34,517 bases of DNA from Clostridia bacterium. Lineage in GTDB: Bacteria; Bacillota; Clostridia; Oscillospirales; CAG-272. Location: assembly GCA_017556745.1 (NCBI GenBank), contig JAFYMF010000049.1:1-34517 (forward strand), read 5' to 3'. The notes under the pieces were generated by a model. It saw only the letters and a program-made list of their open reading frames with translations. It searched no databases and had not been told where the DNA came from. This document shows, one piece after another, positions 8,247-16,145 of the stretch. Position numbers and translations under genes: made by a program. Numbering within the stretch: the first letter of the stretch is position 1; each line of letters opens with the position of its first letter.

Positions 8247-8660
8247 ATGCTGAAGTTAATTGTTGGACTTAAGGGCTCCGGAAAAACTAAGACTCTCATT
8301 GAAATGGCAAATAAGGCTCTCGAAGAATCTAAGGGTGCTGTTGTTTGTATTGAGAAGGGCTCTAAGTTAATATATGATATCAAACACCAGGTTCGTCTTA
8401 TAGATACTGATCAGTACGGAATTGTTGATGCAGCTTCTCTCTCTGCTTTTATTGCAGGTATTTTAGCAAGTAACCACGATGTTACCGATATTTTTGTTGA
8501 TTCCGCACTCAAGATCGTTGGTAACGAGGTTGAGCCTTTTGTTGATATGATTACCAAGCTTGATGAGTTTGCAGAGAAGGTTGGCGTTAACCTTGTTGTT
8601 ACTTCTTCTATAGCTAAAGAAGAGCTTCCCGAGTCTATCGCACAGTTTGTTATTAACTAA
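8247..8660 (+). CDS. Small P-loop NTPase-like protein of unknown function
   Basis: A 137-residue cytoplasmic protein. The N-terminus, MLKLIVGLKGSGKTKTL, contains a canonical Walker A (GLKGSGKT, 7-14). A hydrophobic strand ending in Asp, DIFVDSALK (about 75-83), is a possible Walker B. The predicted core VVCIEKG, VTDIFVD, NLVVTSS resembles a minimal RecA/ASCE-like alpha/beta sheet. No further domain is present, so it is an unusually small ATPase. GGAGGA lies upstream of the ATG. It is monocistronic, with its own promoter and a strong terminator, which argues for a real, expressed gene. I do not recognise a named family. Similar clostridial proteins are loosely annotated as ATP-binding or PilT-like, but none of the PilT assembly motifs are seen. 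Confidence 0.8.
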   Translation: MLKLIVGLKGSGKTKTLIEMANKALEESKGAVVCIEKGSKLIYDIKHQVRLIDTDQYGIVDAASLSAFIAGILASNHDVTDIFVDSALKIVGNEVEPFVDMITKLDEFAEKVGVNLVVTSSIAKEELPESIAQFVIN

Positions 8661-8671
8661 TTTACAATAGT

Positions 8672-8702
8672 AAAAGCCCCCGTGGAAACGGGGGCTTTTT
8701 TC
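8672..8702. terminator. Bidirectional terminator between convergent genes
   Basis: An 11-bp stem (8672-8682 with 8689-8699) with a 6-nt loop, A run on one side and T run on the other. It serves the P-loop gene (plus) and probably the glycosidase ending at 8744 (minus). Confidence 0.88.
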
Positions 8703-8743
8703 TGTTGATTGCTCAGTAAAAATTTGTGTTTGTATATACAACC

Positions 8744-10798
8744 TTATTCTGCCTGAATAAAATAGTATATGGAAGCGTGTTGACCACCAATTTGGAAGAT
8801 TGCATAACCGTTTTCGTATCGGATGGGCGATTGACCTATGAAGAACCCTTCTGCATTTACCGCCCAGCAAACCAGATTTGTGCGGTTAGTTTTGATAGCA
8901 ACCTCAGCTTCAATTACTTCACAAAGAATAGGTGCTTTGCCGAGATCTTCCATCTGCATCAAAGGCGGTGTGCCGTCACTCGGCTGCATGTGGTCAGGAG
9001 CCATAGTCCTCTTCATATCAGTATTCATCACATCACCTACTGCTGTCAGTAACATAGCATCGGTATGTTCCAGATCCAACTCGTTATTAAGAGAGCTGAT
9101 GGCAATAACCGCGTAATCATTATGACACTTGACCCGCATTCCGGTGAGCTCAACCTCGTCTAGGCATCCTAATCGACCGTATACCGATTTTGTTTTAGCT
9201 GTATCCACAAGTCCGTAACGCTTTTCCCAACTGCGGTACAATTCTCCGGTATCTGAGCGTACCTCTCCTGAAGACAGATCCACCAAACATTTGTCATCAG
9301 ATACTGCATTGTCAAATTCATTGTGGTAGTCGGCACCTACTTGAGAGCGCTCAACAACGACATCAAAGGCGGGTTTTACCAAAGTGGTTACACCACCGGG
9401 TAAACAGTCATTGGTAGTCTCTATCTCTTCTACCCTTACGGGAATCTTGTTCAAAGCAGGACGTACATCTTCGCGGCGGGTAATAATAGCACCGTGATAA
9501 AACATTCCGGTTTTTGCAGGGTCGTTCCAACATGATAAGAGTCCCTCTCTGTAGCCTAAACCACCAATGGCACAGGAACTGCTTTCCTTGCCGACTGTAC
9601 CTACATTTTCAAGGAAGGAAGAGTAGGCATATACACAGTTTGTATATCCTGACCAGTTTTGAAGCATTCCAACCGATGCGAATAATATAGCACTTTCGGC
9701 ACGGTATTTGTTGGGGAATGTGCAATCCCACTCGGAATTAAAGAATGGTTTACCTAATTTTCTGTGACGCAGATTTTGACCAAGTCCCCACTCCGGACGC
9801 TCGTGAAAGCCCCAGTTACGATAGTATCTGCCTTCTTCGGTCCAACCCAGAAAATCGCCAAGATTTGAATGATTATCCATAAAGTCACCAATCTCCTGGG
9901 AAACCTTGGATTGCATATATTTCCAGGTGTAGTTAGGACCGGTTATTGGAATTTTTACACCCAGCGAATGCATATAGTCGATCATACCGTCGTAGTACTG
10001 ATGCGTTAAGTAGTTTTTAAATTCGTTGAGTTCGGGTACAGTTTTATCTGCCAAATCCAGCTCATCGGTTTTCACTGCGTACCCCATCTCCCCGCACCAC
10101 ATTCGAAATCTCTCACGGAACTCGGACGCGTATGGCTCTACTGTGATCTCCTGGTCAAAGCATCCGAACAGACATGCCTCATTGATGATGTCGCTCATAA
10201 CGAAGACGGGGTCATCCTTGTAATCAAGTCCCGTGTATGGGTTGTGGTGTAACCACAGGGCACGCATATATTCTTTCTGCAGCTCTATAAGGATCGGGTC
10301 AAAAAGACAATAGGGAGCACCGTTGTTTTTCAGTAAAACGGTACTGCGCGCTCCGTCGTCCTCCTTGTACTTTCGGTATGTCTGCATATCCAGAAAAACA
10401 TATATGCCCTCTTTTTTTAGGCAAGAAATCAGATAGTCAAGGCGGTCAAAGGATTCAGGGTCATATGTGGAGGTGTTGGATAAACGTTTACCTCTTCTGC
10501 ACTGAAAAATGTTCGGGATACCCCACTCAGCATCCATCTGATGCAAACGAACTATGTTACATCCGTAAGAAGCTAATCGTTTTGCCAGCTTTTCAGCATA
10601 AGGTTTTTCGGGGAAACATGCACCGGCACTTAAATTTGTACCCCAAAATCGCACAGGTGTACCGTCTTCAAAAACGAAACGTTCACCCTGCACCTGTAAA
10701 AAACCGTGTTTACCGGCAGGTTTTTCATCCTCGAATAAATATGAAATGTCCAGCGGTGCCATGTCAGCATGACATGGGAATGGAATATATCTTGCCAT
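8744..10798 (-). CDS. Glycoside hydrolase, clan GH-A-like TIM barrel with C-terminal beta domain
   Basis: A 684-residue protein with no signal peptide, so probably cytoplasmic. The N-terminal part has FEDGTPVRFWGTNLSAGACFP and LASYGCNIVRLHQMD, the opening of GH5/GH2-like (clan GH-A) barrels. MSDIINEACLFG carries the Asn-Glu pair (N206-E207), the expected acid/base. KPFFNSEWDC carries Glu356, the expected nucleophile. The last 250 residues look beta-rich and non-catalytic. The retaining mechanism follows from the clan; the substrate is unknown, and beta-galactoside, beta-mannoside or a pectic side chain are all possible. A ribosome binding site AAAGGAT precedes the ATG. It is the last gene of the minus-strand run starting with fucI, which suggests intracellular trimming of imported oligosaccharides. 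Confidence 0.8.
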   Translation of the reverse strand: MARYIPFPCHADMAPLDISYLFEDEKPAGKHGFLQVQGERFVFEDGTPVRFWGTNLSAGACFPEKPYAEKLAKRLASYGCNIVRLHQMDAEWGIPNIFQCRRGKRLSNTSTYDPESFDRLDYLISCLKKEGIYVFLDMQTYRKYKEDDGARSTVLLKNNGAPYCLFDPILIELQKEYMRALWLHHNPYTGLDYKDDPVFVMSDIINEACLFGCFDQEITVEPYASEFRERFRMWCGEMGYAVKTDELDLADKTVPELNEFKNYLTHQYYDGMIDYMHSLGVKIPITGPNYTWKYMQSKVSQEIGDFMDNHSNLGDFLGWTEEGRYYRNWGFHERPEWGLGQNLRHRKLGKPFFNSEWDCTFPNKYRAESAILFASVGMLQNWSGYTNCVYAYSSFLENVGTVGKESSSCAIGGLGYREGLLSCWNDPAKTGMFYHGAIITRREDVRPALNKIPVRVEEIETTNDCLPGGVTTLVKPAFDVVVERSQVGADYHNEFDNAVSDDKCLVDLSSGEVRSDTGELYRSWEKRYGLVDTAKTKSVYGRLGCLDEVELTGMRVKCHNDYAVIAISSLNNELDLEHTDAMLLTAVGDVMNTDMKRTMAPDHMQPSDGTPPLMQMEDLGKAPILCEVIEAEVAIKTNRTNLVCWAVNAEGFFIGQSPIRYENGYAIFQIGGQHASIYYFIQAE

Positions 10799-10840
10799 AA
10801 AATCAATATCCTTTCGTAAGATATAGATGAAACAATCAAA

Positions 10841-10860
10841 TAGTAACCCGAGTGTTACTA
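10841..10860. repeat. Perfect 7-bp inverted repeat ahead of the glycosidase gene
   Basis: TAGTAAC (10841-10847) and GTTACTA (10854-10860) separated by 6 bp, located between the small ORF end (10869) and the glycosidase start (10798). It could be a repressor operator or an intercistronic RNA hairpin; there is no good T run after it. Confidence 0.4.
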
Positions 10861-10868
10861 TTCTTTAT

Positions 10869-11050
10869 CTAATTTTCTTTTCTGAGAATGTAGATCAGCA
10901 CAGACGACAGAAAGACAGGGACGAGTTTTTTATATAGGTCAAATACAAAAGCAGTACCGCTTTCGTATCCGACTGTTGCAAGGGTATATAACGGAATGAT
11001 GATCTGTATCGCTGCGATAATGCACAGACTATAATGAAGAACTTTTCCAT
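10869..11050 (-). pseudogene. Small two-helix membrane protein, frameshifted
   Basis: An ATG at 11050, preceded by a very purine-rich GAGGGGGGAG ribosome binding site, opens MEKFFIIVCAL, then the frame turns into a polar, unconvincing sequence. Shifting frame near 11015-11023 restores a clean hydrophobic reading: IIAAIQIIIPLYTLATVGYE, then FVFDLYKKLVPVFLSSVLIY, ending RKEN and a TAG at 10869-10871. The 182-bp span is not a multiple of three, so one base appears lost or two gained. The corrected product would be about 60 residues with two membrane helices. It sits between the CE12-like esterase and the glycosidase. Either a decayed gene or an assembly error is possible; no function is recognised. 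Confidence 0.42.
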
Positions 11051-11083
11051 TTTACTCCCCCCTCTGATAAAACAGAATAATTT

Positions 11084-12043
11084 TTACTTATTTAATTTCT
11101 CTAACCGTTCGGCGGTGTGATATTTTTCAAGAATGTCGGCCGTAGGCTCCTCGATACCGTCAAGTACGTATTTGCCTATTCCGTCGACATTTTTCAGTTC
11201 CTCTGCCAGTCTGTAGGCAACGTATCTTGCGCCGTACTGGTTCAGATGGCATCTGTCTACCTCACCGTTAAGATTGGGTACAACGGTAACGCCGTCCTCG
11301 GCGAGCATACCGGTTTTAACGGAGTGATATCTAAGCGCCTCAGCACCCAGCTCCTCGTATCTTTCCTTAGTTATGTTGGTCAGATCGATCACCGGTACGT
11401 CATATGCAGCGGCCAGGTCACGGATAGCCTGGGGATAATCACCTGTATCGGTGACGTGAAGAGCGGCGCCGCTGTAGACTTCAGAGGTTTCAGAACAGTA
11501 TACCACGGGGGTACAAAGAATAGGAATGGCACCTTTTTCCCGAGCCAGCTTTATATAGTTCTCATACAGAGAATATCCGAAGGAGGTGGGATCGGTGTAG
11601 TCCTTGGATGCATCGGTAAATCTTTCGGGATCCTCGCTGTTGTGATCGTTGTGGCCGAAGGCTATAATAAGGTAGTTACCCTCACGGAGCATTATTTTCA
11701 ACATTTTATACTCGTTGTCAAGAACAAAGCTCTTTGAGCTTCTTCCGGAGAGGGCAAAGTTGTTGATTATTAATTTATCGTCCACGAAGTAAGTGAGCTG
11801 TGAGCCAAAGCCAAAGCGGGGGTAAAAGGCCTCTAAGTTTTTACCTGTATATTCGCAGGACAACGAATCTCCCACTATGTATACGCTTGCCTTGGGTAGC
11901 TCCTCGGGCGGAGCGGTTTCCTCTCCGACAGTCGTATCATCCGTGGGTGGTATTGCGTCATTATCTCCGGTGTTGGCACATGCGGATAAAAGTATAAGAC
12001 CTACAACGGAAAGCATGATGATCAGAATTAAACTTTTTTTCAT
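11084..12043 (-). CDS. CE12-like SGNH acetylesterase lipoprotein (rhamnogalacturonan acetylesterase family)
   Basis: A 319-residue lipoprotein. The signal peptide MKKSLILIIMLSVVGLIL is followed by lipobox LSAC with Cys22, then an acidic/Pro/Thr linker to about residue 50. The SGNH blocks match rhamnogalacturonan-acetylesterase-type enzymes: IVGDSLS with Ser60, NFALSGRSSKSF with Gly100 (the GRSS signature), FGHND with Asn132, and VDRCHLNQYG with Asp263 and His266. All catalytic residues are intact. Such enzymes remove O-acetyl groups from pectin backbones or similar glycans, here at the outer face of the membrane. It lies 69 bp downstream of fucI with a hairpin between, and upstream of the GH-A glycosidase, consistent with a deacetylation step in glycan use. 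Confidence 0.83.
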   Translation of the reverse strand: MKKSLILIIMLSVVGLILLSACANTGDNDAIPPTDDTTVGEETAPPEELPKASVYIVGDSLSCEYTGKNLEAFYPRFGFGSQLTYFVDDKLIINNFALSGRSSKSFVLDNEYKMLKIMLREGNYLIIAFGHNDHNSEDPERFTDASKDYTDPTSFGYSLYENYIKLAREKGAIPILCTPVVYCSETSEVYSGAALHVTDTGDYPQAIRDLAAAYDVPVIDLTNITKERYEELGAEALRYHSVKTGMLAEDGVTVVPNLNGEVDRCHLNQYGARYVAYRLAEELKNVDGIGKYVLDGIEEPTADILEKYHTAERLEKLNK

Positions 12044-12062
12044 AAAATACTCCTCATTTATA

Positions 12063-12096
12063 AAACATGGGAAATCCGTGAGGATCTCCCATGTTT
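12063..12096 (-). terminator. Intercistronic hairpin between fucI and the esterase gene
   Basis: Stem 12063-12072 with 12087-12096 (10 bp). On the minus strand it is followed by a short, interrupted T stretch (TTTTATAAAT). It could be a partial terminator lowering downstream expression, or a transcript-processing hairpin. Confidence 0.5.
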
Positions 12097-12112
12097 CATG
12101 AATGTTATATTG

Positions 12113-13942
12113 TTATATGTTCTTATAAAGGGGACCGTAGGTCTGGCAAGCTCTGTAGTCCTGACCCTCTTTATCCATACCGAATGCATTCCATGCAGCG
12201 GGACGGAAAATCTGATCTTCAGGAACGTTGTGCATACATACGGGGATTCTGAGCATAGAACAAAGAGTGATGATGTCAGCACCGATGTGACCGTAGCTGA
12301 TAGCACCGTGGTTAGCACCCCAGTTGTTCATTACGTCGTATGCGGTCTTAAATGCACCCTCACCGGTACATCTGGGAGCAAACCAAGTACAGGGCCAAGT
12401 AGGATTGGTACGCTCCATGAGAGTATCGTTAACATCCTCGGGAAGGTTAACGGTCCAACCCTCAGCGATCTGCATAACGGGACCGAGACCCTTAACAAGG
12501 TTAAGGCGGATCATAGTACAAGGCATTTCAGCAAAGGTGTTGAAATGGCTGGAGAATCCGCCGCCACGGAAGTTGTCAAATCCTGCCTCGCACCAAACGG
12601 TAGCATCGGTCATCTTCTTGATATCTTCCTCGGTAACTTCCCACCACTTCTTCATGATAGCGTTACCGTTCTCATCGGTACAAACACCGGAAGCATCAAG
12701 ACAAGCGGCACCGGAGTTGAGGAGGTGAATAATACCGTCGGACTCAGCTGCCTTGCCCTCAAGCTTGTAACCGGTTACGCGCTCGGTAGCTTCTCCGGAC
12801 CAGTAGGTACGAACGTCAGCAAAGATCTGAGCACGGTGAGTAAGCAGACGCATGATAAGCATACACATGCCATTGAGAATATCATTTTCTGTTGCAAGAG
12901 TATAAGGCTCGCGAGCACCCTCATAGTCAAAGGAAGAGGAGAGAAGAGCCTCGGGATAGTCACAGTTGGGCCAATGGTCGGTCCACTGGCGCTGACCCTG
13001 GAATCCACCTGCGATAGCATTATGACCAACCTTTTCCTCAACGAATGCATCGGGAAGCTTGTCGTTACCTGCCATCAGATCCTTGATGATACAGTACATC
13101 TTAACGGTGAACTCCCACTGCTTTTCCTTCTCTTCAGCGGTGAACTTGATCTTACGATCTTCGCCAAGGAAGTTAACGCTTTCGGGGTTATCGTCACGAC
13201 CCTCTTTACAGTGTTCCTTAGTCCAAGCAAGAGCCTTCTGGAATTCTTCTTCATTGTAGATACCCTCTTCCATACGGCGGAGGATCTCTACCTCGTCAAC
13301 GGACTCAACACGCATACCGAAGTATGACTCCATCATGTCCTGATCAACGATAGAACCTGCGATACCCATACACTGGGAACCGATCTGGAGATAGGATTTG
13401 CCGCGCATAGTAGCAACAGCGATAGCGGAACGGCCAAAACGAAGAAGCTTTTCCTTAACGTCCTCAGGAATCTGAGTAACCTGATCGCGGTCCTGAACTT
13501 CATGACCGTAAATACCGAATGCGGGAAGACCCTTCTGCGCGTGACCTGCAAGAACTGCAGCAAGATAAACCGCACCGGGACGCTCGGTACCGTTAAAGCC
13601 CCAAACACCCTTAATTGTGGTGGGATCCATATCCATAGTCTCAGAGCCGTAGCACCAGCAAGGAGTAACGGAAAGAGTTATGTCAACGCCTTCCTTCTTG
13701 AACTTGTTTGCACAAGCAGCAGCCTCGGGTACACGACCGATACAGGTATCTGCCATAACTACCTTAACGGGCTCACCGTTAGAGTAGAAGAGATTTTCCT
13801 CAAAAAGTTTTTTCGCAGCTTCAGCCATAGCCCAAACAAGGGGCTCAAGGGATTCACGAAGCATCATAGGTCCGCGACGACCGTCAACTATAGGGCGAAT
13901 ACCGATTACGGGATAATCGCCGACATATCTGTTGTTTGCCAT
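12113..13942 (-). CDS. fucI: L-fucose isomerase
   Basis: A 609-residue protein (E. coli FucI is 591). It isomerises L-fucose to L-fuculose, and often D-arabinose as well, with Mn2+ in the cytoplasm. Family landmarks are [12 protein letters not shown] at the N-terminus, [65 protein letters not shown], the metal-site blocks TENDILNG and FADVRTYWS (conserved Glu and Asp), and [14 protein letters not shown] with the conserved His. An AGGAGGAATT ribosome binding site precedes the ATG. A consensus promoter lies about 90 bp upstream. No fucK, fucA or fucose permease is seen in the window, so the rest of the pathway must be elsewhere. It heads the run fucI, esterase, small ORF, glycosidase. Confidence 0.96.
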   Translation of the reverse strand: MANNRYVGDYPVIGIRPIVDGRRGPMMLRESLEPLVWAMAEAAKKLFEENLFYSNGEPVKVVMADTCIGRVPEAAACANKFKKEGVDITLSVTPCWCYGSETMDMDPTTIKGVWGFNGTERPGAVYLAAVLAGHAQKGLPAFGIYGHEVQDRDQVTQIPEDVKEKLLRFGRSAIAVATMRGKSYLQIGSQCMGIAGSIVDQDMMESYFGMRVESVDEVEILRRMEEGIYNEEEFQKALAWTKEHCKEGRDDNPESVNFLGEDRKIKFTAEEKEKQWEFTVKMYCIIKDLMAGNDKLPDAFVEEKVGHNAIAGGFQGQRQWTDHWPNCDYPEALLSSSFDYEGAREPYTLATENDILNGMCMLIMRLLTHRAQIFADVRTYWSGEATERVTGYKLEGKAAESDGIIHLLNSGAACLDASGVCTDENGNAIMKKWWEVTEEDIKKMTDATVWCEAGFDNFRGGGFSSHFNTFAEMPCTMIRLNLVKGLGPVMQIAEGWTVNLPEDVNDTLMERTNPTWPCTWFAPRCTGEGAFKTAYDVMNNWGANHGAISYGHIGADIITLCSMLRIPVCMHNVPEDQIFRPAAWNAFGMDKEGQDYRACQTYGPLYKNI

Positions 13943-14031
13943 GATAATTCCTCCTGTTTATGTAGAGTGATTAATAAATTCTTTTAAACAAAGAAAGTTT
14001 GATTTGGCAACACTGTGCCTTTATACTAAAT

Positions 14032-14060
14032 ATTATAATAGATTGCAGTGTTTTTTTCAA
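14032..14060 (-). promoter_or_regulatory. fucI promoter
   Basis: On the minus strand, TTGAAA (14055-14060) and TATAAT (14032-14037) with a 17-bp spacer, leaving an untranslated leader of about 80 nt. Confidence 0.75.
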
Positions 14061-14091
14061 TAGTTATCTATAAGTTATATTAAAATGTTTA

Positions 14092-14129
14092 CAAAAAAAC
14101 ACCTGCCGCAGTAGTTTCTGTGGCAGGTG
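14092..14129 (-). terminator. Terminator of the URO-D-like gene
   Basis: A 12-bp stem (14100-14111 with 14118-14129, one G-T pair) followed on the minus strand by a run of seven T. It separates the upstream gene from the fucI promoter. Confidence 0.85.
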
Positions 14130-14139
14130 AATAACAATA

Positions 14140-14823
14140 TTACAGCCGTCTTATTCTTCCGAATGCACCGAGAAGGGAAATAAACTCAAGATATTTATCA
14201 CCCGGTATCTCACCACCTGAACCACAGGCCCACATAGAGGGATACTTTTCCGCAAGTTCAGCAACGTAGGAGTATATTTTCACGGGTGAACTGCCAACGA
14301 TAAAATCTACACCAAGACCACCGAGGATCTTTATTTTACTTCCGTAGTCAGCAAGATTCTTTTCCGCATCATTTCTTGCAAACCAGCCGAGATCACCGCG
14401 TGCGATTGCTTCCTCCGGGGTACCGTCCATGCGGATTACCGGAATTTTACTCGAGGTGGTATTACCGTAAATGCAAAGACAATCCGCAACGTTTTCAACG
14501 AGGGATACTTCCTCTTCATTGTGGCAAATAACACCTACACCAAGCTCACTATCTCTGCCCTTGAACGCGAGAATATCATGGGGGATGATTGCTTTTTCTT
14601 CTTCCGTGAAATCATTCATATCAATGAAGAATATGTCTGCTCTCGTTCTTTCTGTATTGGAGGCAAGGGTTGAAATACACTGCTCGGGTGTGCTCCACAA
14701 ATTTCCACCGCGACGCCATATAAGAGCCTCGGTGAGTTCTCTTGTGATGTACGGTTCAAATATAACGTTTTTTGTGGGTGTCCCTATAAGAAAATCTATA
14801 AAATATTTTTTGTTTCTGTCCAT
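14140..14823 (-). CDS. Protein resembling a shortened uroporphyrinogen-decarboxylase-type domain
   Basis: A 227-residue soluble protein. The N-terminal VIFEPYITRELTEALIWRRG recalls the opening of URO-D/corrinoid methyltransferase (MtaA/CmuA) family barrels, where an FEP...LIWR-type segment binds the substrate. The C-terminal GSSPVKIYSYVAELAEKYPSMW and GEIPGDKYLEFISLLGAFG fit the last barrel helices. At 227 residues it is well short of the usual 330-380, and no zinc-binding His-x-Cys motif is evident. It has its own TATAAT promoter and terminator. The assignment rests on resemblance at both ends and could be wrong; a stand-alone TIM-barrel protein of unknown role is the safer reading. It is divergent from the BNR/sialidase-fold gene with back-to-back promoters, hinting at shared control. 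Confidence 0.5.
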   Translation of the reverse strand: MDRNKKYFIDFLIGTPTKNVIFEPYITRELTEALIWRRGGNLWSTPEQCISTLASNTERTRADIFFIDMNDFTEEEKAIIPHDILAFKGRDSELGVGVICHNEEEVSLVENVADCLCIYGNTTSSKIPVIRMDGTPEEAIARGDLGWFARNDAEKNLADYGSKIKILGGLGVDFIVGSSPVKIYSYVAELAEKYPSMWACGSGGEIPGDKYLEFISLLGAFGRIRRL

Positions 14824-14858
14824 AATTATTCATCCTGTAGAAATAATATTACCATAGT

Positions 14859-14887
14859 ATTATAACACATTTATTATGATGGTGCAA
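14859..14887 (-). promoter_or_regulatory. Promoter of the URO-D-like gene
   Basis: On the minus strand, TTGCAC (14882-14887) and TATAAT (14859-14864), 17-bp spacer. Its -35 is 12 bp from the -35 of the divergent promoter. Confidence 0.75.
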
Positions 14888-14899
14888 GTATGTTATTTG

Positions 14900-14928
14900 T
14901 TGACAAAGTTATTAACAGTTGTTATAAT
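14900..14928 (+). promoter_or_regulatory. Promoter of the BNR/sialidase-fold gene
   Basis: TTGACA (14900-14905) and TATAAT (14923-14928) with a 17-bp spacer; a full consensus promoter. Confidence 0.85.
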
Positions 14929-14991
14929 TACAAAAAAGAGAGTATTTAATGTTGTGATTGCTGTGATACACGGTGTTTATGGAGGGATTTG

Positions 14992-16065
14992 ATGAAAAAA
15001 GATGTAATTGTTTTTAAAAGAGAGGGTACCTTTGCCGCATGGCCTGCAGGCTTTTACGGTTACAGCTGGGGCGATGAGATCATCGTAGGGTATCAGGTGG
15101 CTGTACATAAGGACGGTAAAGGACACACATTTGACCGTGATCTTGGATGGACGGTCTACCAGTCTCGTTCTCTTGACGGTGGACTCACCTGGGAGGATCC
15201 TGTCGACACATCTCATGTGGCTCCTGCACCGGCTCATCAGCTTAGAAAACCAGAGCTTATAAAAGAGTTTGAAGGTAAACTTGATTTTACCGATCCAGAC
15301 CTTTGTCTCAGCTTTAATATGTCGGGTACTAAAAACGATGACTTTTCCTGGTGGTCCTTCTCCACCGACAGGGGATACAACTGGAACGGTCCCTACTTTT
15401 TTCCCAAGATGGAGGGTTTTGACGTTCCCCTTAACATGAGAACCCAGTATATTGTTGAGAGTAAAGACGAGATACTTGTATTCGGCTCTTGCCAGCGTTC
15501 AAACGGTACAGAGGGCAGAGTGTTCTGTGCAAAAATGTACGACGGCGGCAGAAAAATGGAGTTTCTCTCTTACGTAGGCGAGGAACTTCCCACTACAGAC
15601 GAGTGTTATGAAATAATGCCTCAGGCTCGCCGACGCAAGGATGGTACTCTCGTTTGTATCAACCGTCGTTTTGATTCAAGAAACAGAGTCCATTATTTTA
15701 CTCTCGCTCAGTATCTCTCAAAGGACAACGGCCGCACCTGGGAGTTTGATCAACACGCGGTTGAGCATTACGGCGGAAATCCCGGTGCACTTTCGATTAT
15801 GAATGACGGGACCTGGTCACTTGTATACGGATACCGTAAGGTCCCATTTGGAATCCGTTGTAAATATTCAGAGGATGAGGGACGTACCTGGAGTAATGAG
15901 ATAATTCTTCGCGATGACGGAGGTTGCGGTGACCTCGGTTATCCCAGAGCTTCTGTACGTTCAGACGGTAGCGTAGTGGTATGCTACTATTTTAACGAGG
16001 GCAGAGAGACTATGCGCCATATCCAAGCATCAATATTCGATAAGGATTTTCTTCTCGGTAAATAA
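14992..16065 (+). CDS. BNR/Asp-box six-bladed propeller protein (sialidase superfamily)
   Basis: A 357-residue protein with no signal peptide. The ATG at 14992 is chosen because GGAGGG lies at 14981-14986; the in-frame TTG at 14989 would be too close. Four Asp-box (S-x-D-x-G-x-x-W) repeats are visible: SLDGGLTWED, STDRGYNWNG, SKDNGRTWEF and SEDEGRTWSN. The final blade contains GYPRASVRSDGSVVVCYYF. This is the sialidase/BNR fold. An early sialidase arginine motif (F-R-I-P) is not seen, so true exo-sialidase activity is doubtful; glycan binding or another hydrolase or lyase activity is equally possible. Being apparently cytoplasmic, it may act on imported sugars. It is monocistronic, from a consensus promoter to a bidirectional terminator. 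Confidence 0.78.
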   Translation: MKKDVIVFKREGTFAAWPAGFYGYSWGDEIIVGYQVAVHKDGKGHTFDRDLGWTVYQSRSLDGGLTWEDPVDTSHVAPAPAHQLRKPELIKEFEGKLDFTDPDLCLSFNMSGTKNDDFSWWSFSTDRGYNWNGPYFFPKMEGFDVPLNMRTQYIVESKDEILVFGSCQRSNGTEGRVFCAKMYDGGRKMEFLSYVGEELPTTDECYEIMPQARRRKDGTLVCINRRFDSRNRVHYFTLAQYLSKDNGRTWEFDQHAVEHYGGNPGALSIMNDGTWSLVYGYRKVPFGIRCKYSEDEGRTWSNEIILRDDGGCGDLGYPRASVRSDGSVVVCYYFNEGRETMRHIQASIFDKDFLLGK

Positions 16066-16077
16066 TCGGTATATATT

Positions 16078-16116
16078 AAAATCTCCCACGACAGATTTCT
16101 GCCTTGGGAGATTTTT
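16078..16116. terminator. Bidirectional terminator
   Basis: Stem 16078-16088 with 16105-16115 (AAAATCTCCCA / TGGGAGATTTT), between convergent genes ending at 16065 and 16146. Confidence 0.85.
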
Positions 16117-16145
16117 GCTTTTAGAAGTATTGAAATAACATCTGA

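Noticed and set aside
12098..13327. 409-residue plus-strand open frame over fucI
   Set aside because: It is the antisense shadow of a clearly identified L-fucose isomerase; composition is Thr/Ser/Val-rich with no family motif and no ribosome binding site.
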